The notes under the pieces: generated by a model
Seen by the model: only the letters and a program-made list of their open reading frames with translations
Told to the model about the DNA's origin: nothing
The model's database searches: none
Origin: Proteiniclasticum aestuarii
Lineage (GTDB): Bacteria > Bacillota > Clostridia > Clostridiales > Clostridiaceae
DNA length: 64,000 bases
Assembly: GCF_017368455.1 (NCBI RefSeq)
Contig: NZ_JAFNJU010000011.1
Location: forward strand, 1-64,000
Direction of reading: 5' to 3'
Program-made: the position numbers and the translations under genes
Shown: in pieces, positions 34,225 to 42,901 of the stretch
Layout of the letters: every line of letters starts with the position of its first letter
How positions within the stretch are numbered: position 1 is the stretch's first letter

Positions 34225-34249
34225 GGAGTCCGGGCTCAAGCCGGACTCC
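34225..34249 (-). terminator. Terminator of the AI-2E-family gene
   Basis: A 9-bp stem GGAGTCCGG / CCGGACTCC with a 7-base loop, 12 bases after the stop. On the minus strand ATTCTTTTG follows. Confidence 0.75.
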
Positions 34250-34261
34250 TCAATAACAAGC

Positions 34262-35401
34262 TTATTTGTATTTGCGCATATCGATATCCTTATCGTCCAG
34301 CCTGTTGCCCACATTTCTCTTGATGAGCACATAGAAGACCGATGCGATGGGCACTGCCAGGAGAATCCCCAGAATGCCATAGAGTCCTCCCCCCACCATC
34401 ACGGCCACAAGTACCCATAGCGCCGGAAGGCCGATGGAGTTCCCCACAACCTTGGGATAGATGAAGTCCCCTTCGATCTGCTGGAGCACGAAGAACAGAA
34501 CCAGGAACCACAGCGCCTGCACAGGACTGTTCACAAAGATCAGGAAGAATCCGATGGCCATGGCGATGAAGGCCCCCACAATGGGGATGATGGCTGTAAG
34601 GGTCACAAGGACGCCCACCACCACCGCATAGGGGAATCCGAAGATCAGCATGGAGACCACGAACATCATACCCAGAATCACAGCTTCCGTCAGCTGTCCG
34701 GTGACGAACTTCTGGAAGATGTCGCTGACAAGAACGGAGATGCCCAGTAGCTGGTCCACTCTTTTTTCAGGCAGGTAGGCATAGAGAATTCGTCTGACCT
34801 GTCTGCCCAGATTTTCTTTGTCAAACAGGATGTAGATGGCAAAGATGAGTCCCAGAAGAATATTCATGGCTCCTGAGAACAGTGACGTCGCCACACTCAC
34901 GGTGAAGTCCGCCAGACTGTTTCCACCCACCATGATGATGTCCATGAGGGTTTCTCCGATGTTCTCCAGAGAGAAGTCTATGTTGTTCAGGTAATCCTGG
35001 AACATGGGGAAGCTTCCAAGCAGTCCTTCCAGCCATGTCTTGGCATCTTCAAAGAATCCGGGAAGCATCTTCCCGATGTTCTCAAAGGTCCTGGCCATCT
35101 CGGGTATGACGATGAGAAGCACCAGTGCCAGAATCAGAACCAGAGTCAATAGGGCCACCACGATGCTGAGTGCTCTTTTCAGCTTCTTCTTTTCGATCTT
35201 CGCAAAGAATCTTTCCAGCTGCTTCACGTAGATGTTCAGCACAAAGGCCAGAGAAGCGCCGATAATCAGCGGGATCATCGGTTTCAGAATGGTCCCGAAG
35301 ACGCCCAGAATAAAGGGTATATGTTTCAGGGCCCATGCAAACAGAATTGCGGAAAAAATGATGGTTATCAGGCTTTTTACGGTTTTCTTGTCTAAGATCA
35401 T
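34262..35401 (-). CDS. AI-2E family membrane transporter
   Basis: A polytopic membrane protein of 379 residues from ATG 35401, in the AI-2 exporter superfamily (YdiK/YhhT/TqsA). It has paired N-terminal helices, a long amphipathic cytosolic segment (residues 100-150), and C-terminal helices with the family motif FGFPYAVVVGVLVTLTAIIP and the YPKVVGNSIGLPALWVLVAV segment. Members export various small molecules or ions; autoinducer-2 transport is not established for this subgroup. Confidence 0.85.
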   Translation of the reverse strand: MILDKKTVKSLITIIFSAILFAWALKHIPFILGVFGTILKPMIPLIIGASLAFVLNIYVKQLERFFAKIEKKKLKRALSIVVALLTLVLILALVLLIVIPEMARTFENIGKMLPGFFEDAKTWLEGLLGSFPMFQDYLNNIDFSLENIGETLMDIIMVGGNSLADFTVSVATSLFSGAMNILLGLIFAIYILFDKENLGRQVRRILYAYLPEKRVDQLLGISVLVSDIFQKFVTGQLTEAVILGMMFVVSMLIFGFPYAVVVGVLVTLTAIIPIVGAFIAMAIGFFLIFVNSPVQALWFLVLFFVLQQIEGDFIYPKVVGNSIGLPALWVLVAVMVGGGLYGILGILLAVPIASVFYVLIKRNVGNRLDDKDIDMRKYK

Positions 35402-35549
35402 GCTCACCTCTTTCTGCAGGGATCTCTTCAGGATCTTCCTGTCACATTTCGTTCAGAAATTTCTATAATCCTTATTATATCGCAGTTCCAGAAAGAATGA
35501 CATGAAGAAATGCTGAAATCTTCTGCCGTTTCGCTCTATACACCATAGT

Positions 35550-35578
35550 GAAAGCGGATAGACCTGCTATCCGCTTTC
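35550..35578 (-). terminator. Hairpin after the VOC gene
   Basis: A perfect 12-bp stem GAAAGCGGATAG / CTATCCGCTTTC with a 5-base loop starts six bases after the stop codon. A T run is lacking on the minus strand, so its strength is uncertain. Confidence 0.5.
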
Positions 35579-35583
35579 CTCAA

Positions 35584-36024
35584 TCATGATTCTATACTGA
35601 ATTCTCCCACTTCAGGTGAAGCATTAAACTGCCAGTGGATGCCATAGGGATCGGTGATGCTGCCGTAGATGGGGCTCCACTCCGTTTCCTGAAGATCCAT
35701 TTCCACAGTGCCCTTCTCCTTCATACGATAGAAATACTTCGTGACGGTTTCCACATCCTTGCAGATCACGGTGAGATTCATGTTGTTGCCCACCTTGTAC
35801 TCCATCCCCGGGAAGATATCCGACATCATGATCCGGTCCCCTTCTATCTCCAGTTCCGTATACATGATGAGATTCATGGCTTCCAGAGGAACACTGTGGT
35901 CTTCTTCCCTGATGCCTTCCCCGAAGGTCATGAAGACCGGTGGCTTCGTGTCGAAGATCTCACTGTAGTACTCTGCCGCCTCTCTGCAGTTTCCGTTATA
36001 GTTGAGAAATATCTGTACACCCAT
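35584..36024 (-). CDS. VOC-superfamily protein (PhnB/glyoxalase-like)
   Basis: A 146-residue protein of the vicinal oxygen chelate fold in the PhnB/3-demethylubiquinone-methyltransferase-like group. The start is ATG 36024 with AAAGGAGA seven bases upstream; the longer open frame runs through the neighbouring terminator. Features are MGVQIFLNYNGNCREAAEYY at the start, VPLEAMNLIMYTELEIEGDR and the closing YGSITDPYGIHWQFN. Function is unknown; such proteins often lack glyoxalase metal ligands. Confidence 0.78.
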   Translation of the reverse strand: MGVQIFLNYNGNCREAAEYYSEIFDTKPPVFMTFGEGIREEDHSVPLEAMNLIMYTELEIEGDRIMMSDIFPGMEYKVGNNMNLTVICKDVETVTKYFYRMKEKGTVEMDLQETEWSPIYGSITDPYGIHWQFNASPEVGEFSIES

Positions 36025-36129
36025 AAACGATTCTCCTTTCCTGTTTCTCTTACATCCATTTTCCCATACAGAGAGCTTGGAGCTGTGTATACTCTGTGTA
36101 CTTTCGGAAAACTCTTTCTGAAAAAAGAA

Positions 36130-36163
36130 GTTCCGGCAGAGTGTCTGTGCGTTCTGCCGGAAC
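36130..36163 (-). terminator. Terminator of the ior operon
   Basis: An 11-bp stem GTTCCGGCAGA / TCTGCCGGAAC with a 12-base loop is followed by TTCTTTTTTC on the minus strand, about 15 bases after the RNA ligase-like gene. Confidence 0.8.
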
Positions 36164-36177
36164 ATTTCCTGCTTTTT

Positions 36178-36777
36178 CTACTCCGTAACTCTCGGAGATC
36201 CATCCACTCTCTTCACGCTAAGAGGCGTCTCATAGATATTGAGGTACTTCTGCTCCTCATCTGCCTTCACGCTCTCAAAGAGAACCAGTTTATCCATGAG
36301 GATCGGAAGCTTGGGAAGTTTCATCTTCTGCTTCAGCTCTTCTATCCCCGCTACATCTTCCAGATACTGTCCGTTTCTCACCAGTGTGATATGGGGAACA
36401 TAATCGGCAGGGTCCTTCTTGTAGAAAAGCTTCTCCAGCTCCTCATCCAGCCTTTCGCGAATCTCCGTCAGCTTCTCCTGGTCTTTCACGCCCATCCAGA
36501 TGGTGGATTTGTCTCCTTTTCTGAATTCATCCAGGTCTGCCATGTAGGTGAGAAAAATCTGGGACTTCATGGCCACTTCCTGCATGATCTCCTCAATGAC
36601 CGGAATTCTGTTCTCCTTGGTTTCTCCCAGAAACCGCAGGGTGATGTGATAATTGTCTCTGGGCGTAGGACGTCCTTCCTTCAGATGCATCATGATTCTC
36701 TTGTTGGTCTCGGATAGATTTTCCTTGTGGATCTGATTCAGTTCGATGCCGATGAACAGTCTTTTACTCTCTGACAT
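36178..36777 (-). CDS. thpR: 2'-5' RNA ligase-like 2H phosphoesterase
   Basis: A 199-residue protein of the ThpR/LigT family, RNA 2',3'-cyclic phosphodiesterases that also join RNA halves in vitro. The two catalytic motifs are present: YHITLRFLGE (H-x-T, around residue 43) and HITLVRNGQ (around residue 128). The start is ATG 36777 with AGGAGGGG upstream, so the gene overlaps the iorB end by 14 bases and is probably co-translated with it, an unusual partner for an oxidoreductase. Confidence 0.8.
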   Translation of the reverse strand: MSESKRLFIGIELNQIHKENLSETNKRIMMHLKEGRPTPRDNYHITLRFLGETKENRIPVIEEIMQEVAMKSQIFLTYMADLDEFRKGDKSTIWMGVKDQEKLTEIRERLDEELEKLFYKKDPADYVPHITLVRNGQYLEDVAGIEELKQKMKLPKLPILMDKLVLFESVKADEEQKYLNIYETPLSVKRVDGSPRVTE

Positions 36778-37342
36778 ATGCTTTTCCCCTCCTGAAGGCC
36801 ACCAGATTTTCCTCCACGGCCTTTGCCGGAACATTCTCCTTCAGCACCTCAAGCCATACTGCATCGTCAATCTCCAGAAAATTCGACAGCACGCCCAGAA
36901 TGATGGTGTTTGCGGCTCTGATGTTGCCGGAAGCCCTGGCTTCAGCCTGGGCGTCAATCTCTATGACCCTGAACTTCTCCTTCAGCTTCTCAATTTCCGC
37001 TTCGGGATATTCCGCTTTCTCCAGGAGCACCGGGGTGGGATAGACTCTGTTGGTGTTTAAGATCACCAGTCCCCCTTCCTTCAGTCCATGGCTCCATCTC
37101 AAGGCTTCCAGAGGCTCCATGCCTAAAACGATGTCGGCTTCACCTGGAAGGATATTGGGAGAATGAACGGTTTCAGCCATCTTCACGGTGCCCCATACGG
37201 TACCGCCTCGTTGAGACAGCCCCACCACGTCATTGGTTTTCACATCCATGCCGGCCTTGAACGCGGCTTCTGAAATGATTCTTGTGGCAAGGACGAGCCC
37301 CTGGCCACCTACGCCTGCGATGATGATACTTCTTAAATCCAT
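36764..37342 (-). CDS. iorB: Indolepyruvate:ferredoxin oxidoreductase, beta subunit
   Basis: The IorB subunit, 192 residues from ATG 37342 (AAGGGAGAG upstream), overlapping the iorA end by 10 bases. It has the gamma-domain pattern of 2-oxoacid oxidoreductases: SIIIAGVGGQGLVLATRIIS, TNDVVGLSQRGGTVWGTVKM, DIVLGMEPLEALR and ARASGNIRAANTIILGVLSN. With IorA it turns aryl pyruvates formed from Trp, Phe and Tyr into aryl-acetyl-CoA while reducing ferredoxin. Confidence 0.93.
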   Translation of the reverse strand: MDLRSIIIAGVGGQGLVLATRIISEAAFKAGMDVKTNDVVGLSQRGGTVWGTVKMAETVHSPNILPGEADIVLGMEPLEALRWSHGLKEGGLVILNTNRVYPTPVLLEKAEYPEAEIEKLKEKFRVIEIDAQAEARASGNIRAANTIILGVLSNFLEIDDAVWLEVLKENVPAKAVEENLVAFRRGKAYVRE

Positions 37343-39138
37343 TCTTTCTGCTCTCCCTTCAGTGATTTCTTGATGGCCCCCACCGGACAGACCTGCGCGC
37401 ATACACTGCAGCCCACACACATGTTGGGATCGATGGAAGATTTCAGCTTTTCGATGCCCGGATACTGCTTCATTCTGATGGGTGGACAGTTGGTCTTCAC
37501 GCAGCTTCTGCAGCCGATGCAGATTTTCGGATCCACATAGTAGTTGGGCTGCTTGATCTTGAATTTCAGTGCACAGGGCCTTGTGGCGATGATCACCGAG
37601 ATGCCCTTCTTCTTGACTTCTTCCTTCAGCGTGTCCCGGAACAGGTTGTAGTCGAACTGGTCCACATACTGGACATTTCCAATGCCCATGGTACTGAGCA
37701 TCTCCTTGATGTCGATGTGCATATCGTCGTTGACATCGTATTTTCCGGAGCTTCCATTGCCCTGACCGCCGGTCATGGCTGTGGTTCCGTTCTGAAGGAT
37801 GATGAAGGTCATATTGTCGTTCTCCTCCATCTGATGAAGAAGATTGGCGAATCCTGTCATGCCGGAATGGAAGAAGGTGCCGTCTCCGATGACCGAAACC
37901 AGGGGCTTGTCATTTCCCTTCATGCGCATGACCTTGTTCATGCCCTTGGTGATGCCCACCGTGGCCCCCATGGAGATCATGGTATGAGAAGCTTCAAAGG
38001 CCGGAAGAACCGACATGGAGTAGCATCCGATGTCACCCATGACCAGGACCTTCATTTTCTTCAGAATATCAAAGACCGGTCTGTGAGGACAGCCTGAGCA
38101 GAACATGGGTGGTCTGGAGACCGCATCATTTTTCTCCAGAAGCGCCAGTCTTCTGTCTGTGATGAGACCCGCATTGAACAGTCCCGCTTCGATGTTTTCC
38201 GTATTGAGCTCTCCGGTGAAGGAGAACCACTCTTTCCCTTCGCAGGAGATGCCCATGAGCTTCAGCTCATTCTCCATGAAGGGCAAAAGCTCCTCGATGA
38301 CGAGGATCCGGTCGTATTTTTCGCTGAGCTCCTTCATTCTCTCTCCGCTCAGGGGATAGACCATGCCGGGTCTGTAAATACTATAGGGTAGATTCAGCTC
38401 CAGCAGATTATGATACACAAGGCCCGATGCCACCAGAAGCACCTTGGAGCCTTCCACTTCCTTCAGGAGATTCACCGGTGCATCATAGGCGTATTTCGCC
38501 AGGGCCTCGATTCTCTCTTTCATGGCATACTGCCTTGCATGGGTGATGGGTGGAAGCATGGTGTATTTGGCGTTGTCCGGTGTGAACCCCTTGGGTTCAT
38601 GCTCCTCGCGGGGCTCCTCCGTGACGATTCCCCTGGCGTGACAGACTCTGGAGGTGATGTCCAGCATCATGGGCGTTTCAAATTCCTCGGACAGATCAAA
38701 AGCAAGCTTTGCATAGTCCTTTGCTTCCTGGGAACTGCCGGGAAAGAGGATGGGCATATTGGCGAATTTTCCCAGAATCCGGTTGTCCTGCTCATTCTGG
38801 GAACTGGCCATGCCAGGATCGTCCCCCGTCACCAGAATAAATCCTCCATTCATGGGCGTCTGGGTGAAGGTCATGAGCGGATCCATGGCCACGTTGACCC
38901 CCACATGCTTCATGGAAACCATGGACCGTGCCCCATAGAAAGAACTACCGATGGCCACTTCCAGGGCCACTTTCTCGTTGACGCTGAACTCCGCATAGAC
39001 ACCCTCATATTTTTTCACCGCTTCCAGAAGCTCCACGGTGGGAGACCCCGGATAACTGGAAGCGAGCAGACCGCCGGCTTCATAAAAACCCCTTGCAACG
39101 GCTTCATTCCCTGTAAGAACCTTTTTAACTGTTGTCAT
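37333..39138 (-). CDS. iorA: Indolepyruvate:ferredoxin oxidoreductase, alpha subunit
   Basis: The catalytic subunit, 601 residues, of normal length for the family. The N-terminal pyrimidine-binding domain is followed by the TPP-binding domain with VIGDGTFFHSGMTGFANLL and the CSGCPHRPVF segment. The C-terminal ferredoxin domain has two 4Fe-4S motifs, CIGCRSCVKTNCP and CVGCSVCAQVCP. The oxygen-sensitive ferredoxin enzyme points to an anaerobe that ferments aromatic amino acids; an aminotransferase must supply its keto-acid substrates. Confidence 0.95.
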   Translation of the reverse strand: MTTVKKVLTGNEAVARGFYEAGGLLASSYPGSPTVELLEAVKKYEGVYAEFSVNEKVALEVAIGSSFYGARSMVSMKHVGVNVAMDPLMTFTQTPMNGGFILVTGDDPGMASSQNEQDNRILGKFANMPILFPGSSQEAKDYAKLAFDLSEEFETPMMLDITSRVCHARGIVTEEPREEHEPKGFTPDNAKYTMLPPITHARQYAMKERIEALAKYAYDAPVNLLKEVEGSKVLLVASGLVYHNLLELNLPYSIYRPGMVYPLSGERMKELSEKYDRILVIEELLPFMENELKLMGISCEGKEWFSFTGELNTENIEAGLFNAGLITDRRLALLEKNDAVSRPPMFCSGCPHRPVFDILKKMKVLVMGDIGCYSMSVLPAFEASHTMISMGATVGITKGMNKVMRMKGNDKPLVSVIGDGTFFHSGMTGFANLLHQMEENDNMTFIILQNGTTAMTGGQGNGSSGKYDVNDDMHIDIKEMLSTMGIGNVQYVDQFDYNLFRDTLKEEVKKKGISVIIATRPCALKFKIKQPNYYVDPKICIGCRSCVKTNCPPIRMKQYPGIEKLKSSIDPNMCVGCSVCAQVCPVGAIKKSLKGEQKEWI

Positions 39139-39270
39139 ATTGATTAACCCCCAACTTTATTCCATATTACCCTTCTATCTTACCATCTATTGACAAAATA
39201 TTGAATCAATTTTAAATGAATCGTTAAATAGTTGCTGAAGTTCTTCATCACTTTAGCAGATTCAAAAAAA

Positions 39271-39293
39271 GAGAGAAGGATTTTCCCTCTCTC
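39271..39293 (-). terminator. Terminator of the VWA gene
   Basis: A short inverted repeat GAGAG..GGA / TCC..CTCTC is followed by TTTTTTTG on the minus strand, about 30 bases after the stop. Confidence 0.65.
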
Positions 39294-39323
39294 AAAAATA
39301 TCTGACTTTCGGCTTTCCAGATT

Positions 39324-39983
39324 TTATCGGTTCGGATCCTTTCTCTTTCTTTCCTTTTGATCGGCTTCAATATCCGTTTTCCAGTCATCAGGGATGGAAC
39401 TATTCATTCTCATATTCTCCACCGCATAGCTGATGGTTTCAAAATTCAGCTTCGTACCGATCACATCCGCTTGATAGGTTACGGCACGGTCTTTCTGGAT
39501 ACCGAAATCCCCTGCCACATCTTCCGCATCCATGTTGGCACCCAGGAAAATGAATTCGAATCCATAATGCTTCTTCAGCCTTTGGATTCTGCTTCGGATG
39601 GCGGCCAGATGGTATTCCGAGCTGGCGTTTTCCATACCGTCGGTGGTGATCACCACCAGGACGCGGTCTTCACTGCTTCCCCTCTCCTTGTAGTGCTTCT
39701 CCATATGGTCCAGAGTGATGCCGATGGCATCGTAGAGCGCTGTGGTGCCTGATACGTGGTACTCTTTATGGGTCAGGGGCTTCACAATCCGGATGTCTTC
39801 CCGGTCATGAAGAATGCGCACGTTGTGGTTGAAGAGCACCGTGGTGACGTAAGCTTTGCCAGGAAGTCTTTTCTGATCCTCCAGCATGGCATTGTATCCG
39901 CCGATGGTGTCTCTTTCCAGTCCTGACATGGAACCGCTTCTGTCTAGAATCATCACCAGATCTGTTCTTTTTTCTTTTCTCAT
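39324..39983 (-). CDS. Cytoplasmic VWA-domain protein
   Basis: A 219-residue protein that is almost wholly one von Willebrand factor A domain, from ATG 39983 (TGGAGGG upstream). The MIDAS motif is DRSGSMSG (D14, S16, S18), with the later threonine in VSGTTALYDAIGI and the aspartate in VVITTDGMENAS, so metal binding should be intact. No signal or membrane helix is present, so it acts inside the cell. It lies 80 bases downstream of the macrodomain-HTH gene, on the same strand, but with a hairpin between them. Confidence 0.82.
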   Translation of the reverse strand: MRKEKRTDLVMILDRSGSMSGLERDTIGGYNAMLEDQKRLPGKAYVTTVLFNHNVRILHDREDIRIVKPLTHKEYHVSGTTALYDAIGITLDHMEKHYKERGSSEDRVLVVITTDGMENASSEYHLAAIRSRIQRLKKHYGFEFIFLGANMDAEDVAGDFGIQKDRAVTYQADVIGTKLNFETISYAVENMRMNSSIPDDWKTDIEADQKERKRKDPNR

Positions 39984-40040
39984 TTTCGTTCCCTCCATCT
40001 GTTTGATGATGTAATCATAGCAGAGGCAAAAACGAAAAAG

Positions 40041-40057
40041 GTCGCCTCCCAGGCGAC
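40041..40057 (-). terminator. Terminator between the macrodomain gene and the VWA gene
   Basis: A compact 7-bp stem GTCGCCT/AGGCGAC with a 3-base loop is followed by CTTTTTCGTTTTT on the minus strand, directly after the macrodomain gene. Confidence 0.75.
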
Positions 40058-40063
40058 ATTTCT

Positions 40064-41065
40064 CTAGTCTAGTGTATGCACTTTTTTGGCAAACAGAATT
40101 TCATTGATTTCAAAGATATCATAGTTCTTCGTGACGAAGAAATACTCGATGATGGTATCGAACATGCTGGAATGAGAAAGGGTATATCCTGCACACCCCA
40201 GAAGATCCAGCGCTTCCTTCAGATTGAGCTCCAGAGCGATGGCAAAGGAGATGGCTGTATTTTTCCTGGGCTGATAGTCCTTATCCACTCTGATTTTGGA
40301 GAAGTGCTGTCTTGTTATGTTCGCTTTCTTGTAGATCTGTGCATCGGTATAGCCTTTTTCGTCGATGAGTTTCAGGAGTCTTTCCGAAAAGGTCTCCTCC
40401 ATTTTGTCGAAATAATCTTCCAGCGAGATGCTTTCCGTGGCTTCCTCAATGGACAGAGATGGCGTTTCCATAGCGCTATCCAGATAGCGGTCATCCGATT
40501 CCCATTTTCTTCTGACAAGCCCTCTTCTCTGTTCATGCTCATAGTATTCCAGTATGTACTTCTCCAGTGAGGATCTTCTCTCCGCACTGATCTTCAGAGA
40601 CCGCTGATCATAGATCACCACATACACCAGAAGATCGGAATTTTCGAGGAAGTCCGTGATGGCTTCTCTGGCCACTCTCAGCGCTTCCTCCTTGGGATAG
40701 CCATAGATGCCGGAAGAGATGAGGGGAAAGGCCACAGACTCCAGATGATGACTTTCCGCCAGCTTCAGTGCACTTTCATAAGCGCTTTTCAGCATTTCCT
40801 CCTCCTGATGATGCCCGCCCTGCCAGATGGGACCCACCGCGTGGATGATGTGCTTGGCTTTCAGTCGGTATCCTTTTGTCATCACTGCACTTCCCACAGG
40901 ACACATGTGGATTGCATCGCATTCCTTCTGAAGCTCTTCTGGACCTGCCTTCAGGAAAATGGCGCCGCAGACGCCTCCCCCCATCTTCAGGGTGGTGTTG
41001 GCGGCATTGACGATGGCATCCACTTTCATTTCAGTGAGATCCCCCTGTACAATTTTAAGTGGCAT
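40064..41065 (-). CDS. Macrodomain fused to a helix-turn-helix domain
   Basis: A 333-residue protein. Residues 1-170 form a macrodomain of the MacroD/YmdB type that binds ADP-ribose and in many relatives removes it from proteins or from O-acetyl-ADP-ribose. Visible motifs are VNAANTTLKMGGGVCGAIF and AFPLISSGIYGYPKEEA. Residues about 225-333 form a second domain with a Cro-like helix-turn-helix (DAQIYKKANITRQHFSKI) and a conserved tail (ALDLLGCAGYTLSHSSMFD). No catalytic loss is evident. AAGGAGGAG precedes ATG. It probably senses or reverses ADP-ribose marks and links this to DNA or protein binding (inference). Confidence 0.85.
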   Translation of the reverse strand: MPLKIVQGDLTEMKVDAIVNAANTTLKMGGGVCGAIFLKAGPEELQKECDAIHMCPVGSAVMTKGYRLKAKHIIHAVGPIWQGGHHQEEEMLKSAYESALKLAESHHLESVAFPLISSGIYGYPKEEALRVAREAITDFLENSDLLVYVVIYDQRSLKISAERRSSLEKYILEYYEHEQRRGLVRRKWESDDRYLDSAMETPSLSIEEATESISLEDYFDKMEETFSERLLKLIDEKGYTDAQIYKKANITRQHFSKIRVDKDYQPRKNTAISFAIALELNLKEALDLLGCAGYTLSHSSMFDTIIEYFFVTKNYDIFEINEILFAKKVHTLD

Positions 41066-41130
41066 GGCTTTTCTCCTCCTTCATGATCCTGGTTTCTTTC
41101 TATGCAGCGGGTCCTCCCAAGCTTTACTAT

Positions 41131-42228
41131 CTAGAGAAAGGAGGCCTGCTGCTCCTCGTCCAGCTTCTCCAGATATTCTCTGAAGGCCGTGGCAAGAGTA
41201 TATTTCTCACGGATGATTTCACGGTCTGCAAAGAGCAGTTCTTCCCCAGGGTTTTCCACCCTGATATGGTAGGCTTTCAGCTTCCATTCAATGTGGGTGA
41301 AGAGAAACTTCTTCTCCTTCAGCGGCTCCATGGACAAAAGGCTAAGATGCATCTCTTTCACAAGCTTTCTCACTTCCTCGGGACCATAGAATCCTTCTTC
41401 ATGGGGGAATTCATAGAGTCCCCCGAGGAGTTTTCCTTCCGGTCTTTTCCGGATGGCATAGGCGCTTTCATGTTCCAGAAGAAGTACGGTGCGCTCTTCC
41501 ACCCTTCGCTCCTTGGGCTTCTTCTTTCTGGGAATTTCATCCTGTATCTCTTCTTCGAAGGCAATACAGTATTTTCTCACCGGGCAGAGTCCGCATTTCG
41601 GGCTGCCATTGGGGATGCAGATGAGCGCGCCCACTTCGATGAGTCCCTGATTGAAATCGCCCACCTGCTCCTCGGGAAGCAGCGCGCTCACCGTTTCTTT
41701 CAGCAGCTGCTGGGTCTTCCTCTCCTTGATGTCCTCCCTGACGCCTAGAAGCCTGGCCATGACGCGGTAGACGTTCCCGTCCACTGCAGGCACCTTCTGC
41801 CCGAAGGCTTCGGAGGCGATGGCTCCGGCGGTATATTCACCGATGCCCTTCAGCTTCAGAAGCTCCTCGTAGGTTTCCGGAAGCCTGCCTCCATGATTCT
41901 CCACAAGATCCATGGCTGTGGCTCTGAGGTTTCTCACCCGGTTATAGTATCCCAGGCCTTCCCAGTACTTCATGAGCTCTTCCTCATCACTTTCCGCCAA
42001 TGCTCTGATGTCCGGGTATTTCCCGATGAACCGGTGAAAATAGGGAATCACCGTGTCCACTCTCGTCTGCTGGAGCATAATCTCCGACAGCCAGATGTAA
42101 TAGGGAAGCGGTTCTTCTCTCCAGGGCATGGTTCTTCTTTCCCACTGATACCAGGAAAGAATCCTTTCAATGAAGTCTTCCTTATGATCCAGTATGTTTA
42201 TTTTTCTGCTGGTGTTTTCTATGGTCAT
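41131..42228 (-). CDS. mutY: Adenine DNA glycosylase MutY
   Basis: A base-excision repair enzyme that removes adenine paired with 8-oxoguanine, 365 residues from ATG 42228 (AGGAGG upstream). The helix-hairpin-helix is in LKLKGIGEYTAGAIASEAFG, followed by the catalytic aspartate in VDGNVYRVMARLLG. Earlier comes the glutamate-bearing IWLSEIMLQQTRVDTV. The 4Fe-4S cluster cysteines are in CGLCPVRKYC with an upstream C. The C-terminal NUDIX-like domain that reads 8-oxoguanine is present (LLGGLYEFPHE). Confidence 0.93.
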   Translation of the reverse strand: MTIENTSRKINILDHKEDFIERILSWYQWERRTMPWREEPLPYYIWLSEIMLQQTRVDTVIPYFHRFIGKYPDIRALAESDEEELMKYWEGLGYYNRVRNLRATAMDLVENHGGRLPETYEELLKLKGIGEYTAGAIASEAFGQKVPAVDGNVYRVMARLLGVREDIKERKTQQLLKETVSALLPEEQVGDFNQGLIEVGALICIPNGSPKCGLCPVRKYCIAFEEEIQDEIPRKKKPKERRVEERTVLLLEHESAYAIRKRPEGKLLGGLYEFPHEEGFYGPEEVRKLVKEMHLSLLSMEPLKEKKFLFTHIEWKLKAYHIRVENPGEELLFADREIIREKYTLATAFREYLEKLDEEQQASFL

Positions 42229-42296
42229 GTCTCCTCCTGGCAGCATCTCTATTCCTGCCGCCTTCTTTCCTCTTCTGATTTCATTCTGCTTGCGTT

Positions 42297-42776
42297 TTAT
42301 TCTGTGTGTCTTTCCCTGTTTTCAAACCCCAAGGTGTCCTTCACGCTGCAGTACTTGTCTGCCAGTGTGACCACCCAGCTTTCCCTGTATCTTGGAAGCT
42401 TCGGTGTCAGGGGCCACATGTGTTTCATAATGATGTCCTCTTCGATTTTGTTTACGGAAAAATGCGCTCTGGCATTTCTAAGCGCTGTTCTGGGATGATG
42501 AAAGCCGTGAAATCTCTTTCTGCTTTCGTCTCGCTCATGCCAGTCGTAGAGATAGAAATCATGGAGAAGCGCGCCTCGAAGAAGGCTTCTTTCATCCACC
42601 TTCAGCCCCAGTTTCCTGGACAGCCTGAAGCTCACCCAGGCCACATTCACCGCATGGTCGTAAGTGGAAAGGTCTCCATGCTGGATGTACGCTTTCATCT
42701 TCAGCACTTCTTCATGGCTTAGAAGATCCTTCAGCAGATAATGAAATATTTCCCGTTCCTTCTCAATGCGATTCAT
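42297..42776 (-). CDS. HD-domain phosphohydrolase
   Basis: A 159-residue metal-dependent phosphohydrolase. The metal ligands expected for an HD domain are H41 (STYDHAVNVAWVS), H72-D73 (RGALLHDFYLYDW) and a late aspartate in VTLADKYCSVKD. Extra histidines in KRFHGFHHPRTA and IIMKHMWPLTP are typical of this small HD subgroup. The substrate is unknown. GAGGAGA precedes ATG. Confidence 0.8.
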   Translation of the reverse strand: MNRIEKEREIFHYLLKDLLSHEEVLKMKAYIQHGDLSTYDHAVNVAWVSFRLSRKLGLKVDERSLLRGALLHDFYLYDWHERDESRKRFHGFHHPRTALRNARAHFSVNKIEEDIIMKHMWPLTPKLPRYRESWVVTLADKYCSVKDTLGFENRERHTE

Positions 42777-42901
42777 AACGAATTCTCCTCATCCTCTTTT
42801 ATTCATCATACAACATCAGGAATCAATAGCAAAAGGACTTTCTGCTGTGATAAGATGAATCTATGAAACCAGATCAATCTAAAAATGAAGGAGGCATCTT
42901 C

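Noticed and set aside
35635-36717. A 360-codon plus-strand open frame
   Set aside because: It crosses two minus-strand genes with clear motifs (VOC protein, RNA ligase) and a terminator between them. Its translation is rich in His, Leu and Phe, typical of antisense frames.
38410-39147. Plus-strand open frame opposite iorA, and similar frames opposite mutY (41059-41748) and the ABC permease (29856-30587)
   Set aside because: All are shadows of strongly supported genes and lack start signals.
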